Under the pieces are notes generated by a model. That model was not told the origin of the DNA. It did no database searches and saw nothing but the letters and a program-made list of their open reading frames with translations. DNA of 42,523 nt. It comes from CAYSDH01 sp964429805. Lineage in GTDB: Bacteria > Bacteroidota > Bacteroidia > Flavobacteriales_D > JABDKJ01. The stretch spans positions 1 to 42,523 of the forward strand of contig CAYSDH010000024.1 in the NCBI GenBank assembly GCA_964429805.1, in the 5' to 3' direction. Numbering within the stretch: position 1 is the stretch's first letter; each line of letters begins with the position of its first letter. Made by a program: the position numbers and the translations under genes. Shown one piece after another: positions 7,403 to 15,729 of this stretch.

Positions 7403-9534
7403 AAACTTAGTTCGATAGTGATGGTGTTATTTTCAGCGAGCACAGTACCCGGTTTGATGGACTGGTTTTTGACCATGCCAACGCCTTTTGACTCGACATT
7501 TAGCCCAATGTTTTCAAGTAAGTAAATGGCATCAGCCAGTCCCATTCCCGTCACGTTTGGCACTTCCTCCATCGTCACTTTTCTTAACTCGGTCTCGACA
7601 TTTTCCTTACCTGTGCGAGTGACTACCCATTCTGCATCAGGACTCTGCGCTGCGATGTCTACATCAAACTCGGCAAATACTTTATTGAGGTCATCTTGAC
7701 TTCCGTGCTTTGACACTGGAACTTTCGTGCTGAACAACTCCTCTTCAATCAACTCCTCTCCTTGAAGATCAAAGCGCTTGGCATACACCTTATCAGCAAT
7801 CTCTTTGAAGACTGGGCCCGCCACCAAGTTTCCGTAATACACACTCTTTGAAGGCGCACTCACGACCACTATACATGAGTACTGCGGATTATCAGCAGGG
7901 AAATAGCCCACGAACGAAGCTTGGTAGCTGTGCTCGCCTTCGTTGCCATAATCACCATCGCGATTGGCAATCTGAGCAGTGCCCGTCTTACCTGCAATGA
8001 GGTACTCATCATTCTTTAAGTTCTGTGCTGTCCCTTTATTCTGCACCACTCCAAGCATCATGGTCTTGGCTTTTTCTATGGTTGACTGAGAAGCAATAGA
8101 AGAGTTTAGGACAATGGGCTCTGCCTCAAACACCACTTCATTTTGTCTGCGCATGGACGAGACAAACTGAGGCTTGAGCATCTTGCCATTATTGGCCACG
8201 GCATTGTAAAAAGTGAGGGTTTGCATGGGCGTCATTAGACACTCATAACCGATACTCATCCACGGTAGGGTGAGTCCAGACCAAGTCTTATCAGAGGTGT
8301 TTTTAACCACCGGATTAGGCTCTCCTTTAATCTCCAAGCCAGCTGCGCGACTGACATTCATGGCATGAAGTCTATCTACAAATCGCTGCGGATCTTTCGA
8401 GAAATTTTCTGTAATCACTTTAGAAAGCAAGACGTTAGAGGAAACCTCAAAACCACGCTGGACACTGATTTTACCATAGCCCCCTTTCTTTGAGTCCTCC
8501 ATGGCCTGACCATAATAATGTGTGACTCCGCGACCAGTATCATACATATCATCAAGGTCGACCACACCTTCTTCTAGGGCAGCCATGAGCGCAGGAAGTT
8601 TAAAAGTGGACCCCGGCTCTGTAGCCTCTCCTACTGCATAGTTGAAGCTCTCTATGTAACCGTACTTTTCAGAATGGGTCAAGTTGGCAATGGCTTTGAC
8701 CATACCCGTCTCCACTTCCATGAGCACCACACATCCGTGATGCGCTCCGTTTTTCTCAAGTGTTCTCAATAACGCGCGCTCGGCTACATCTTGCACATTA
8801 ATGTCCAGGCTAGTCACGATATCAAGTCCGTCTTCTGGCTCAATGTCATTGCTATCACTCATGGGCATCCACTGCCCACCAGTCAATCTGCGCTCAAGAC
8901 GCTTGCCATCTACACCGCGTAATTGCTTGGAGTACGCGCCCTCCAGACCAACAGGACTCACACCCTCTTTGCTGTAACCAATGGTTCTCTTGGCCAACAT
9001 CTTGAAGGGATACATTCTCTTATTCTGCTTCTCAAACAGCACCCCGCCCTTAAATCGACCCTTTTTGAAAATTGGGAAAGTCTTTGCTTTTTGGACTTCG
9101 TTATAATCTACACCGCGCTCTATAAGATGATACCTCTTGCCGTTGGCACGCGCATTTTTAAGTGCATTCTTGTATTCTGTTTTCGTTTTTGGCTCTTTCT
9201 TTTCTTTAAAAAGATCGGCCAGATACCAAGAGAGCGAATCAAGACCATCGTTAAAGACATCTTCTTTTAAACCCTCTGCCGCGAGATCCATTCTAATCTC
9301 ATAAATAGGAAGTGAGGTAGCCAGAAGCGAACCATCTTCTGCCAATATATTACCGCGCACAGCCTCGATACTCCTGTAGTCTGTTACAAAAGTTTCGGCC
9401 ATCTCCTTCCACTCTGGCGCCTCCGCCAGCTGGACGGTAAACATGCGCACACTGATACTCAGTGCGAGTGCGCAGATAGCAAAGAAGACGATGTAGATCT
9501 TCCCTTTTGATGTGTCCTTTTCACTCAACTTCAA
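7399..9534 (-). CDS. ftsI: FtsI/PBP3-type division transpeptidase with C-terminal PASTA domain
   Basis: Class B penicillin-binding protein that cross-links septal peptidoglycan. It has one N-terminal membrane anchor (about residues 12-33), a PBP-dimerisation domain, and the transpeptidase triad: STFK with Ser309 as nucleophile, SSN at 365-367 and KTGT at 516-519. A single PASTA-like domain closes the protein (about 650-711, VPNVTGMGLADAIYLLEN). At 711 residues it is longer than the E. coli enzyme, matching the PASTA tail. It overlaps the ftsL-like gene by 14 bases. Confidence 0.96.
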   Translation of the reverse strand: MKLSEKDTSKGKIYIVFFAICALALSISVRMFTVQLAEAPEWKEMAETFVTDYRSIEAVRGNILAEDGSLLATSLPIYEIRMDLAAEGLKEDVFNDGLDSLSWYLADLFKEKKEPKTKTEYKNALKNARANGKRYHLIERGVDYNEVQKAKTFPIFKKGRFKGGVLFEKQNKRMYPFKMLAKRTIGYSKEGVSPVGLEGAYSKQLRGVDGKRLERRLTGGQWMPMSDSNDIEPEDGLDIVTSLDINVQDVAERALLRTLEKNGAHHGCVVLMEVETGMVKAIANLTHSEKYGYIESFNYAVGEATEPGSTFKLPALMAALEEGVVDLDDMYDTGRGVTHYYGQAMEDSKKGGYGKISVQRGFEVSSNVLLSKVITENFSKDPQRFVDRLHAMNVSRAAGLEIKGEPNPVVKNTSDKTWSGLTLPWMSIGYECLMTPMQTLTFYNAVANNGKMLKPQFVSSMRRQNEVVFEAEPIVLNSSIASQSTIEKAKTMMLGVVQNKGTAQNLKNDEYLIAGKTGTAQIANRDGDYGNEGEHSYQASFVGYFPADNPQYSCIVVVSAPSKSVYYGNLVAGPVFKEIADKVYAKRFDLQGEELIEEELFSTKVPVSKHGSQDDLNKVFAEFDVDIAAQSPDAEWVVTRTGKENVETELRKVTMEEVPNVTGMGLADAIYLLENIGLNVESKGVGMVKNQSIKPGTVLAENNTITIELSL

Positions 9535-9880
9535 GTCTGATTTTATGAGGCGGCTCTACCGACTCGGTCAATCCGAGCTCCTTGATGGACTCGGCCACGT
9601 TACTCTGTTGTTTAATCTGCTCCAGGTCCGACTTGAGTGTCAAATTCTGGGCTTTCATGTCTTTTACCTCAGCCTCTAAGCGATACATTTCTTTGACCGT
9701 GCTCTCCGCGTAGTAGCCGTAGGTGATGTATAGCACCGAGACAAACACCAGAAAAAAGACAAAAGGGAGGTAGCTCAACACATTATCGCGAGTCAAGAAC
9801 GACCCGTTAAGAATGTTGAATAGCGAGCTACGAAACTTTGATTCAGAGCGTGGCTTTTGTGTTTTTTTCTTCTTGTTCAT
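9521..9880 (-). CDS. ftsL: FtsL-like small division protein
   Basis: A 119-residue bitopic membrane protein: a basic cytoplasmic N-terminus (many Lys/Arg in the first 30 residues), one transmembrane segment at about 40-60, then a leucine-rich, probably coiled-coil periplasmic segment (about 65-98). This layout and the position between rsmH and ftsI match FtsL, which links FtsQ/B to FtsW/I. Sequence conservation of FtsL is low, so the call rests on topology and synteny. It overlaps rsmH by 38 bases. Confidence 0.8.
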   Translation of the reverse strand: MNKKKKTQKPRSESKFRSSLFNILNGSFLTRDNVLSYLPFVFFLVFVSVLYITYGYYAESTVKEMYRLEAEVKDMKAQNLTLKSDLEQIKQQSNVAESIKELGLTESVEPPHKIRLEVE

Positions 9881-10775
9881 TTAGTCGTTCGGCAATTCTT
9901 AATCGGGCACTTCGGGCTCGATTGTTGGTTTCAATTTCTTGTTCTGAAGGCATGATGACCTTCCTGTTGATTGCATTGAGTGGTTTAATCGGGTTTCCGA
10001 AAAAGTCTTTTTCTACTTCTCCAGAAAATTTTCCTGTGCGGATAAAATTTTTCACTAGTCGATCTTCTATCGAGTGATAACTCATCACCACTAATCTTCC
10101 TCCAGGCTTCAAAACCTGCACTGACTGAAGCAGCAATTCTTTTAAGGCGACCAGCTCATCGTTAACTTCTATCCTCACTGCTTGAAAAACCTGAGCCATA
10201 AACTGAGCCTTCTTCTTGTGTGGAGCGAGCCGCTCGATTTTTTCTCTTAGACCAGCCGTGGTCTTGTGCGGCCTTGTCTCTTGTATGACTTCGACCAAGC
10301 CTCTAGTTCGTTTGAGATCGGCACCTTCATTAAAGATTCTGTAGAGATCTTCTTCTGAATAGGTGTTGAGCACGGTGTCTGCTCGGAGACTGATGTCTCG
10401 ATCCATCCTCATGTCTAGGTCAGCATCCATGCGCGTGGAAAATCCGCGCTGCGCTTCATCAAACTGATGAGAAGACACACCTAAGTCAGCCAGAATACCG
10501 TCTACTTGCTTCACCTTATTGAGCCGAAGATGATTCTGCATGAATCGGAAATTCTGCCTCACGAAAGTGAATCGCGAATCATCTGGCACATTCTGTGACG
10601 CATCAAGATCTTGATCAAACGCATACAAGTGACCACCATCTAAATGCTCAAGTATCTGCCTGCTGTGTCCGCCCCCGCCAAAGGTGACATCCACATACGT
10701 GCCGTTAGGATCGATGGCTAGACCATCTATGCAATCATGTAAAAGAACGGGCGTATGGTAGCCTCTACTCGTCAT
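9843..10775 (-). CDS. rsmH: RsmH (MraW), 16S rRNA cytosine-1402 N4-methyltransferase
   Basis: SAM-dependent methyltransferase acting on C1402 of 16S rRNA in the decoding site. Family landmarks: YHTPVLLHDC at the start, DVTFGGGGHS as the SAM loop, DGILADLGVSSHQFD, and the C-terminal KPGGRLVVMSYHSIEDRLVK. About 310 residues, normal length. I prefer the ATG at 10775 (MTSRGYHTP), where family similarity begins; an ATG at 10787 would add four residues. It overlaps the end of mraZ. Confidence 0.96.
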   Translation of the reverse strand: MTSRGYHTPVLLHDCIDGLAIDPNGTYVDVTFGGGGHSRQILEHLDGGHLYAFDQDLDASQNVPDDSRFTFVRQNFRFMQNHLRLNKVKQVDGILADLGVSSHQFDEAQRGFSTRMDADLDMRMDRDISLRADTVLNTYSEEDLYRIFNEGADLKRTRGLVEVIQETRPHKTTAGLREKIERLAPHKKKAQFMAQVFQAVRIEVNDELVALKELLLQSVQVLKPGGRLVVMSYHSIEDRLVKNFIRTGKFSGEVEKDFFGNPIKPLNAINRKVIMPSEQEIETNNRARSARLRIAERLNEQEEKNTKATL

Positions 10776-11226
10776 CTGGATCCACATCTCCCATCACCTC
10801 TTCGGCAAGGGCCCCCATATCAATATCGTCTTTGAGCATCTGCTCATAATTCTTTTTGCTCCACAACTCAATTCGGTCATTGAGTGCATTGAGCTTGACC
10901 TCTTTCTTGGTCTCAGCATAGGCCATAAGCGCGGCAGGAATAAGAATCCTGCCTTGACCGTCTAGCTCTATGCGGGTGGCCCCGCTGTTAAACTTCCTGA
11001 TGAAGAGCACGTTCTTCTTCACGAACCTGTTGAGCTTGTTGACTTCTGCATTTTGCTGCTCCCACACCTTCCACGGATAGATGACAAGGGCTTTTGAGAA
11101 TATGTCTCGATTGACCACAAAGCCTTTGTTGAGGGATTTCCCCAACTGCTTTTGCAGACCCTTGGGCAGCATCATGCGGCCTTTAGCATCCAGTTTACAA
11201 TCATATTCTCCGAGCAGGTTATACAC
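10765..11226 (-). CDS. mraZ: MraZ, transcriptional regulator of the dcw operon
   Basis: A 153-residue protein with two SpoVT/AbrB-like modules, seen as GEYDCKLDAKGRMMLPKGL (residues 6-24) and RIELDGQGRILIPAAL (about 84-99), each with the DxxGR core of the family. MraZ forms a ring-shaped oligomer that binds short direct repeats upstream of its own gene. The start is GTG at 11226. Four evenly spaced GTGG boxes 41-74 bp upstream fit an autoregulatory operator. The C-terminus is acidic (DPDDE). Confidence 0.97.
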   Translation of the reverse strand: MYNLLGEYDCKLDAKGRMMLPKGLQKQLGKSLNKGFVVNRDIFSKALVIYPWKVWEQQNAEVNKLNRFVKKNVLFIRKFNSGATRIELDGQGRILIPAALMAYAETKKEVKLNALNDRIELWSKKNYEQMLKDDIDMGALAEEVMGDVDPDDE

Positions 11227-11247
11227 GCTTTGTTCTGTCTATTCCGT

Positions 11248-11255
11248 CAAAAGTA
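11248..11255 (-). promoter_or_regulatory. Candidate -7 box of the mraZ (dcw) promoter
   Basis: The minus strand reads TACTTTTG, an exact match to the Bacteroidota -7 consensus TAnnTTTG, 22 bases before the mraZ GTG. No clear TTG is seen at -33; that region is occupied by the GTGG boxes. A start site near 11241 would give a leader of about 15 bases. Confidence 0.5.
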
Positions 11256-11266
11256 AAAAGTCTCTC

Positions 11267-11300
11267 CCACATTTCACCACTTTTTGCCACTTTTTACCAC
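11267..11300 (-). promoter_or_regulatory. Putative MraZ operator: four GTGG boxes at exact 10-bp spacing
   Basis: On the minus strand GTGG starts a new box every 10 bases (plus-strand CCAC at 11267, 11277, 11287 and 11297), with A-rich spacers. Known MraZ operators are short direct repeats at about one helical turn (TGGGN in E. coli, AAAGTG-type in Mycoplasma). The array sits just upstream of the -7 box, over the expected -33 region, so MraZ bound here could block or tune transcription. A GTGG on the plus strand at 11303 forms a small palindrome with the outermost box. Confidence 0.65.
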
Positions 11301-11327
11301 TTGTGGAAAAACTAGAACGGTATAACG

Positions 11328-11339
11328 GTGTTTTTTAGT
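11328..11339 (-). repeat. Repeat copy C (ACTAAAAAACAC) upstream of mraZ
   Basis: A 12-base match on the minus strand to the two leader repeats beside the MurD-C paralogues. It lies about 100 bases before mraZ, upstream of the MraZ boxes. Being A-rich it could be coincidence. Confidence 0.4.
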
Positions 11340-11477
11340 GCTTCGTCAGCGTAGATGAACAGTGATAAAATTGCTCAAAAGCAGGCCGATCAAGGGATAG
11401 ACCATTGTTCAGAAGTTAAAGATGGATTGTGGAAAAGGATGGGGTTGGTTTTTAATTGAGGTTGTTCTGAAGCTGAT

Positions 11478-11547
11478 GTGGTCAGCTGATTTTATTAACT
11501 CTGAGGATTTCAGAACTCAGCCATCTAATAAAACTTAGCCACACCAC
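11478..11547. repeat. Imperfect long inverted repeat in the mraZ-thyA intergenic region
   Basis: The 370-bp space between the divergent mraZ and thyA genes has no coding region. Apart from the mraZ control sites it holds an interrupted inverted repeat: TTTTATTA (11490-11497) pairs with TAATAAAA (11526-11533), flanked by GTGG/CCAC arms and with an inner CTGAG/CTCAG pair. It may be a structured thyA leader or a cruciform. No other signal was seen in 11341-11477. Confidence 0.4.
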
Positions 11548-11621
11548 CGTCTTTCATATCGTGGATATCATTTAATAACTGCCTCTTCCCTGTTACACCG
11601 ATGCGCTCTATCTTCGGACCG

Positions 11622-12446
11622 ATGAAAGCTTATCACGACTTACTGACTCACATTCTGGAAAACGGATCATCTAAAGGTGACCGCACGGGCACGGGTACCA
11701 TCTCTTGTTTTGGTTACCAAATGAGGTTTGACCTTGCCAAAGGTTTTCCGTTGTTGACGACCAAAAAGGTTCACTTAAAATCTATCATTCATGAACTGTT
11801 ATGGTTTTTAAATGGAGACACAAACATCCAGTACCTTAAAGACAACAAGGTCAAGATCTGGGACGGTTGGGCTGATGAGAATGGAGACTTGGGGCCAGTA
11901 TATGGTCACCAATGGAGAAACTGGAATAGCGAAGGCATCGACCAGATTAAGCAAGCGGTGCATGACATCAAGCACAATCCAAATAGTCGTAGAATAATTG
12001 TCTCGGCTTGGAATCCGTCAGTGATGCCTGACACCTCAAAATCTTTTTCAGAAAACGTGGCAAACGGGAAGGCGGCATTGCCTCCTTGTCATGCCTTTTT
12101 TCAATTTTATGTGCAAGACGGCAAGCTGAGCTGTCAGCTTTACCAGCGCTCTGCTGACACGTTCTTGGGCGTGCCATTTAACATCGCTTCCTATGCGCTG
12201 TTTACCATGATGATGGCCCAAGTATGTGGGCTCGAACTTGGCGATTTTGTGCACACATTTGGAGATGTGCATCTGTATAACGACCACATTGAGCAGGCAC
12301 AGTTGCAACTCACCAGAGAGCCAAGAAAACTTCCACGAATGAAAATCAATCCGCTTGTCAAAGAGATTGACGGGTTTACGTATGACGACTTTGTGTTAGA
12401 AGACTATGACCCGCATCCGCACATCAAAGCGGCTGTGTCTATATAA
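11622..12446 (+). CDS. thyA: ThyA, thymidylate synthase
   Basis: Converts dUMP to dTMP using methylene-tetrahydrofolate, producing dihydrofolate that the next gene reduces. Family motifs: DRTGTGT, the PPCHAFFQFYV segment with catalytic Cys156, QLYQRSADTFLGVPFNIASYA and GDVHLYNDH. About 274 residues, including a short insert before the active site common in this phylum. I chose the ATG at 11622 (MKAYHDLL), which matches family starts; the ATG at 11601 would add seven unrelated residues. folA starts 30 bp downstream. Confidence 0.97.
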   Translation: MKAYHDLLTHILENGSSKGDRTGTGTISCFGYQMRFDLAKGFPLLTTKKVHLKSIIHELLWFLNGDTNIQYLKDNKVKIWDGWADENGDLGPVYGHQWRNWNSEGIDQIKQAVHDIKHNPNSRRIIVSAWNPSVMPDTSKSFSENVANGKAALPPCHAFFQFYVQDGKLSCQLYQRSADTFLGVPFNIASYALFTMMMAQVCGLELGDFVHTFGDVHLYNDHIEQAQLQLTREPRKLPRMKINPLVKEIDGFTYDDFVLEDYDPHPHIKAAVSI

Positions 12447-12475
12447 TGCTCATCATTATCGAAGAATAAAAAGAC

Positions 12476-13033
12476 ATGGACATCATCATCATCGCAGCGG
12501 TCAGTCGCAATATGGTTATTGGTAAAGACAATGACTTGGTGTGGCATCTACCAGCAGACATGGCTTTTTTCAAAAAGTCAACTGCCGGTGCGGCTGTCTT
12601 GATGGGAAGAAGAAACTACTACTCTATTCCAGAAAAATATAGACCGCTACCAAAGCGCAGAAATATCATCATCACCAGACAAGAAAACCTTCACATCAAC
12701 GAAGATGTGATTATCAAAAACAGTGTGGAAGAAGGTGTTGAGTGGGCCAAAGAAAATGGCGAAGACCAACTGTACATTATTGGAGGGGGTCAGATTTATG
12801 ACTACTGCATCAAGCATGACATTGCCTCTGAAATGTACCTGACATGGATCGAAGAAGAATTTAAGGGTGATACTTTTTTTCCAGAATTTGACTCATCAAC
12901 TTGGGAGCAGAACACCATCTTTAGAAACAAAGCGGATGATGAAAATCCTTATGATTTCCGGATAGTACACTACTCTAAGCAGCTTGAAGAAAAGCAACTG
13001 GCCGATTCGAAAGAAAGCAATAAAGGAGAGTGA
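12476..13033 (+). CDS. folA: Dihydrofolate reductase
   Basis: Reduces dihydrofolate to tetrahydrofolate with NADPH. The 185-residue protein shows the DHFR pattern: IIAAVSRNMVIGKDNDLVWHLPADMAFFK at the N-terminus (carboxylate Asp in LPADM), VLMGRRNYYSI, NIIITR, and IIGGGQIYDYCI for NADPH binding, then YLTWIEEEFKGDTFFPE. The tail after about residue 165 is charged and variable. It forms a natural two-gene unit with thyA. Confidence 0.97.
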   Translation: MDIIIIAAVSRNMVIGKDNDLVWHLPADMAFFKKSTAGAAVLMGRRNYYSIPEKYRPLPKRRNIIITRQENLHINEDVIIKNSVEEGVEWAKENGEDQLYIIGGGQIYDYCIKHDIASEMYLTWIEEEFKGDTFFPEFDSSTWEQNTIFRNKADDENPYDFRIVHYSKQLEEKQLADSKESNKGE

Positions 13034-13043
13034 TTCTTCCTGC

Positions 13044-13583
13044 TTAGTCTTCGTCTTTTAAGACGTAGTACCAGATACCATATAGAAATGCTAGCCCCAA
13101 TGTCATAGGCGCAATGACAGACGCGGTGCTAAAACTATCTGCTTCTGCTGTAGTGAAGCTTCTGATTAGAGGCATGATAATCATGAAGAGGCCGATTCCA
13201 ACAAACACATAATTATACACCTCGTTGAGGACAGCCGCAGTCTTATAAATAGGACTATGGCTGAAATCTTCAAATGAGGCTTCGGCATGTTGTGCAGCCC
13301 TTTTTCGCGCACGGGCCTGTTCTTGTGTCACCCATGCTTTGTGCTCTTCTTTTCGTCTTTGCTGAGAGTATTCGCTAAACCGTTGCTTGTCTATGCTGGC
13401 CCTGCGCACCGGGTCTTTCAAATATTCGTAAGCCTCATTGACCAACACAAAGGCCTCTTCAGCTCTAGGATGCGTGTTTTTATCTGGATGATATTCTTTG
13501 GCTTTTTGCCTATATGCCTTCTTTATGTCGCTTAACGAAGCGCCATTAGGAACATCAAGTATGCGGTAATAATCTCGTGGCAT
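13044..13583 (-). CDS. Membrane-anchored J-domain (DnaJ-like) protein
   Basis: A 179-residue protein with an N-terminal J domain (residues 1-66; YHPDKN contains the HPD motif needed to stimulate Hsp70 ATPase). A basic, glutamine-rich linker follows, then two hydrophobic segments (about 122-143 and 154-174) that should anchor it in the membrane. It lacks the Gly/Phe, zinc-finger and substrate domains of true DnaJ. It may recruit the DnaK encoded at 16968-18875 to the membrane, which is inference. Confidence 0.85.
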   Translation of the reverse strand: MPRDYYRILDVPNGASLSDIKKAYRQKAKEYHPDKNTHPRAEEAFVLVNEAYEYLKDPVRRASIDKQRFSEYSQQRRKEEHKAWVTQEQARARKRAAQHAEASFEDFSHSPIYKTAAVLNEVYNYVFVGIGLFMIIMPLIRSFTTAEADSFSTASVIAPMTLGLAFLYGIWYYVLKDED

Positions 13584-13746
13584 GTGAGGTCAGCTCATCA
13601 AAAATCTGTCAGTGAATATAGTCTCTTCGGCTTGATTCTATTGTTGGTTTGCCCGTTGGGCAATGCCCGTATTATTGATACTCGGCTAGATAATGACTCT
13701 ATGCTTTGATAGCATGCTGCAGGCTAGCCTTGAGCTTTAACGAAAG

Positions 13747-13768
13747 ACTGGACTGGCTGTTGTCCAGT
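13747..13768 (-). terminator. Possible terminator hairpin downstream of the pseudouridine synthase gene
   Basis: A 7-bp perfect stem (ACTGGAC/GTCCAGT) with an 8-base loop, about 40 bp past the stop of the RluA-family gene. The T-run is weak on the minus strand and stronger on the plus strand, where no gene precedes it. The rest of the 13584-13804 gap shows nothing firm. Confidence 0.3.
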
Positions 13769-13804
13769 TTGTTGTTTTTTAAGCGTTAAAATCCAGTAGA
13801 AATA

Positions 13805-14509
13805 TTAACTGTCTATTGCCTTCCACAGCACCTCATCAGGTACGGGCGCTTTAACAGTCATAGGCTCTTTCTTTACGGGATGCTGAAAAGACACTTGTCT
13901 GGCATGAAGATGTATGGAGGCGTCTTTATTTGTTCTGCGGTCACCGTACTTTATGTCGCCCTTAATTGGACAACCCATGGCTGAAAGCTGAACTCTAATC
14001 TGGTGATGCCGACCCGTAATTGGGTTTATTTCCAGCAAGTGATAGTTGTCAGAACTCTGTATTAATGTGTACTCCAGCGTAGACTCTTTGCTTCCCTTCA
14101 CTTCTTTCGCGTGCGCTTTGGAGATGTTATGCTTCTCCATTTTTCTGAGAAAGTGACGTAAGGTTCCACTTTCTATTTCTGGTCTATTTCTGACCACCGC
14201 CCAGTAAGTCTTTGATACTTTTTTGTTTTTGAACTGCTCGTTCATGCGAGTCAGCGCCTTGCTGGTGCGCGCGAAAATAACAGCACCACTCACTGGCCGA
14301 TCTATGCGGTGCACCACCCCGAGATACACGGCTCCCGGCTTATCGTACTTCTTTTTTATGTAGTCTTTGGCATGTTCAGAGAGCGGCTTATCTCCTGTCT
14401 TGTCTCCTTGCACGATATCGCCCGGGCGCTTGTTGACAATCAGCAAGTGATTATCCTCATACAAGACCAACAGATTGGCTGCATTTGTTCTTGTGCCTCT
14501 GCTTTTCAT
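13805..14509 (-). CDS. RluA-family RNA pseudouridine synthase
   Basis: A 234-residue pseudouridine synthase that isomerises uridines in rRNA or tRNA. The signature HRIDRPVSG contains the catalytic aspartate (Asp70), followed by FARTSKALTRMNEQF and, near the end, GRHHQIRVQLSAMGCPIKGD, the RNA-binding motif of the RluA/C/D group. There is no N-terminal S4 domain, so it resembles the short RluA/TruC-type members. The RNA target cannot be read from sequence. Its ATG overlaps the stop of the upstream DUF551 gene by one base. Confidence 0.9.
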   Translation of the reverse strand: MKSRGTRTNAANLLVLYEDNHLLIVNKRPGDIVQGDKTGDKPLSEHAKDYIKKKYDKPGAVYLGVVHRIDRPVSGAVIFARTSKALTRMNEQFKNKKVSKTYWAVVRNRPEIESGTLRHFLRKMEKHNISKAHAKEVKGSKESTLEYTLIQSSDNYHLLEINPITGRHHQIRVQLSAMGCPIKGDIKYGDRRTNKDASIHLHARQVSFQHPVKKEPMTVKAPVPDEVLWKAIDS

Positions 14510-14775
14510 TAGGGACCGTCAGGTAGCGGCATCCAGTGGGTGACGTCCTTGAAGTAATGATTACTGAGCCCCTCTCCTAACCAGAAATGAGGTCCAAACT
14601 TGCCATACTTTTCAGATCCTGAGCTAAAAAACTCATGCACAAACCTCAAAATGACAATGGGCTCATGCCTCGTCTCACCAGACTTCCCCGGCAAAAACTG
14701 ATGATTATCAGGAAGGTAACAGAGTACTTTCTGTCCATCTTCCGGCTTCTCAATATTAATGTCTCTCCACTCCAA
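14509..14775 (-). CDS. DUF551-like small protein
   Basis: An 88-residue soluble protein of unknown function. The N-terminal MEWRDINIEKPEDGQKVLCY and the C-terminal VTHWMPLPDGP fit the DUF551 pattern (an early tryptophan with a G-x-x-V-L strand, and a closing THWMPLP). DUF551 is common in phages and mobile regions, but here the gene sits between panB and a pseudouridine synthase with a one-base overlap, which suggests an ordinary operon member. Confidence 0.75.
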   Translation of the reverse strand: MEWRDINIEKPEDGQKVLCYLPDNHQFLPGKSGETRHEPIVILRFVHEFFSSGSEKYGKFGPHFWLGEGLSNHYFKDVTHWMPLPDGP

Positions 14776-14780
14776 GCCTA

Positions 14781-15596
14781 TCAGTATTGCTCTTTCTCTG
14801 AAGGAAAGTCACCTGAGCGCACATCTCGTACGTAATGTTCCATGGCGCCTTTCATCTCGTCATACAAAGAGAGGTATCGTCTTAAAAATCGAGGATTAAA
14901 TTCTGAGGTAATACCAAGCATATCATGTATCACCAGTACCTGACCATCTACACCGCCACCAGCTCCAATTCCAATCACAGGAATACTGACCGACTTGGCT
15001 ACCTCTGAGGCTAGTGAGGCAGGAATCTTCTCTAACACTATGGCAAAACAGCCTGTCTTTTCAAGAAGCTTCGCATCTTTCATGAGACGCTTTGCCTCTT
15101 CCTCTTCCTTTGCACGCACGGTGTAGGTGCCAAACTTATAGATGGACTGTGGCGTCAACCCCAAGTGACCACATACTGGAATTCCCGCTGAGAGAATACG
15201 CTCTATGGAATCAACAATTTCTTTACCACCCTCCATTTTGACAGAGTGCGCACCAGACTCCTTCATAATGCGAATGGCCGAACGCAGTGCCTGCTTGCTA
15301 TCACCCTGGTAGGTTCCAAACGGAAGGTCGACCACCACGAGTGAGCGCTTCACGGCTCTAATTACTGACGATGCGTGATATATCATCTGATCAAGCGTGA
15401 TGGGCAGTGTAGTTTCATGCCCGGCCATGACATTGGAGGCTGAGTCTCCTACTAAAATAACATCCACACCAGCCTCATCGACTATGCGTGCCATGGAATA
15501 ATCATAAGCCGTGAGCATAGAGATTTTCTCTCCAGCGGCTTTCATTTCAATCAGTGTGTTGGTCGTAATTCTCTTTGCTTGCTTGTGTACAGACAT
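14781..15596 (-). CDS. panB: PanB, ketopantoate hydroxymethyltransferase
   Basis: First step of pantothenate (coenzyme A) synthesis: transfers a hydroxymethyl group from methylene-tetrahydrofolate to 2-oxoisovalerate. Family motifs are clear: MLTAYDYSMARIVDEAGVDVILVGDSASNV, LPFGTYQ, VKMEGG, GIPVCGHLGLTPQS, and IPVIGIGAGGGVDGQVLVIHDMLG. I prefer the ATG at 15596 (MSVHKQAKRITT); an ATG at 15629 would add 11 residues. Last in a tight minus-strand group with the DUF551 and RluA-type genes. Confidence 0.96.
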   Translation of the reverse strand: MSVHKQAKRITTNTLIEMKAAGEKISMLTAYDYSMARIVDEAGVDVILVGDSASNVMAGHETTLPITLDQMIYHASSVIRAVKRSLVVVDLPFGTYQGDSKQALRSAIRIMKESGAHSVKMEGGKEIVDSIERILSAGIPVCGHLGLTPQSIYKFGTYTVRAKEEEEAKRLMKDAKLLEKTGCFAIVLEKIPASLASEVAKSVSIPVIGIGAGGGVDGQVLVIHDMLGITSEFNPRFLRRYLSLYDEMKGAMEHYVRDVRSGDFPSEKEQY

Positions 15597-15729
15597 TCTT
15601 TCAAACTTGATTTGGCCAAAGAACGCCAATTAATCGCTGAAAATGGAGTTTAGAACTAAAAGGAATGCCGCAAGATGTCTTCAAACAGACCTACATTATT
15701 ACCTATCTTCGCGGCTCAAACGAAGAGGA

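Noticed and set aside
11303..11440. TGTGGAAAA sequences resembling DnaA boxes (near 11302 and 11428)
   Set aside because: Only two copies, each one base off the consensus, with no AT-rich unwinding region or dnaA/dnaN neighbours; the first overlaps the GTGG boxes.
13649..13663. Small hairpin TTGCCC/GGGCAA upstream of the J-domain gene
   Set aside because: Six base pairs with no T-run and no promoter context; likely chance.
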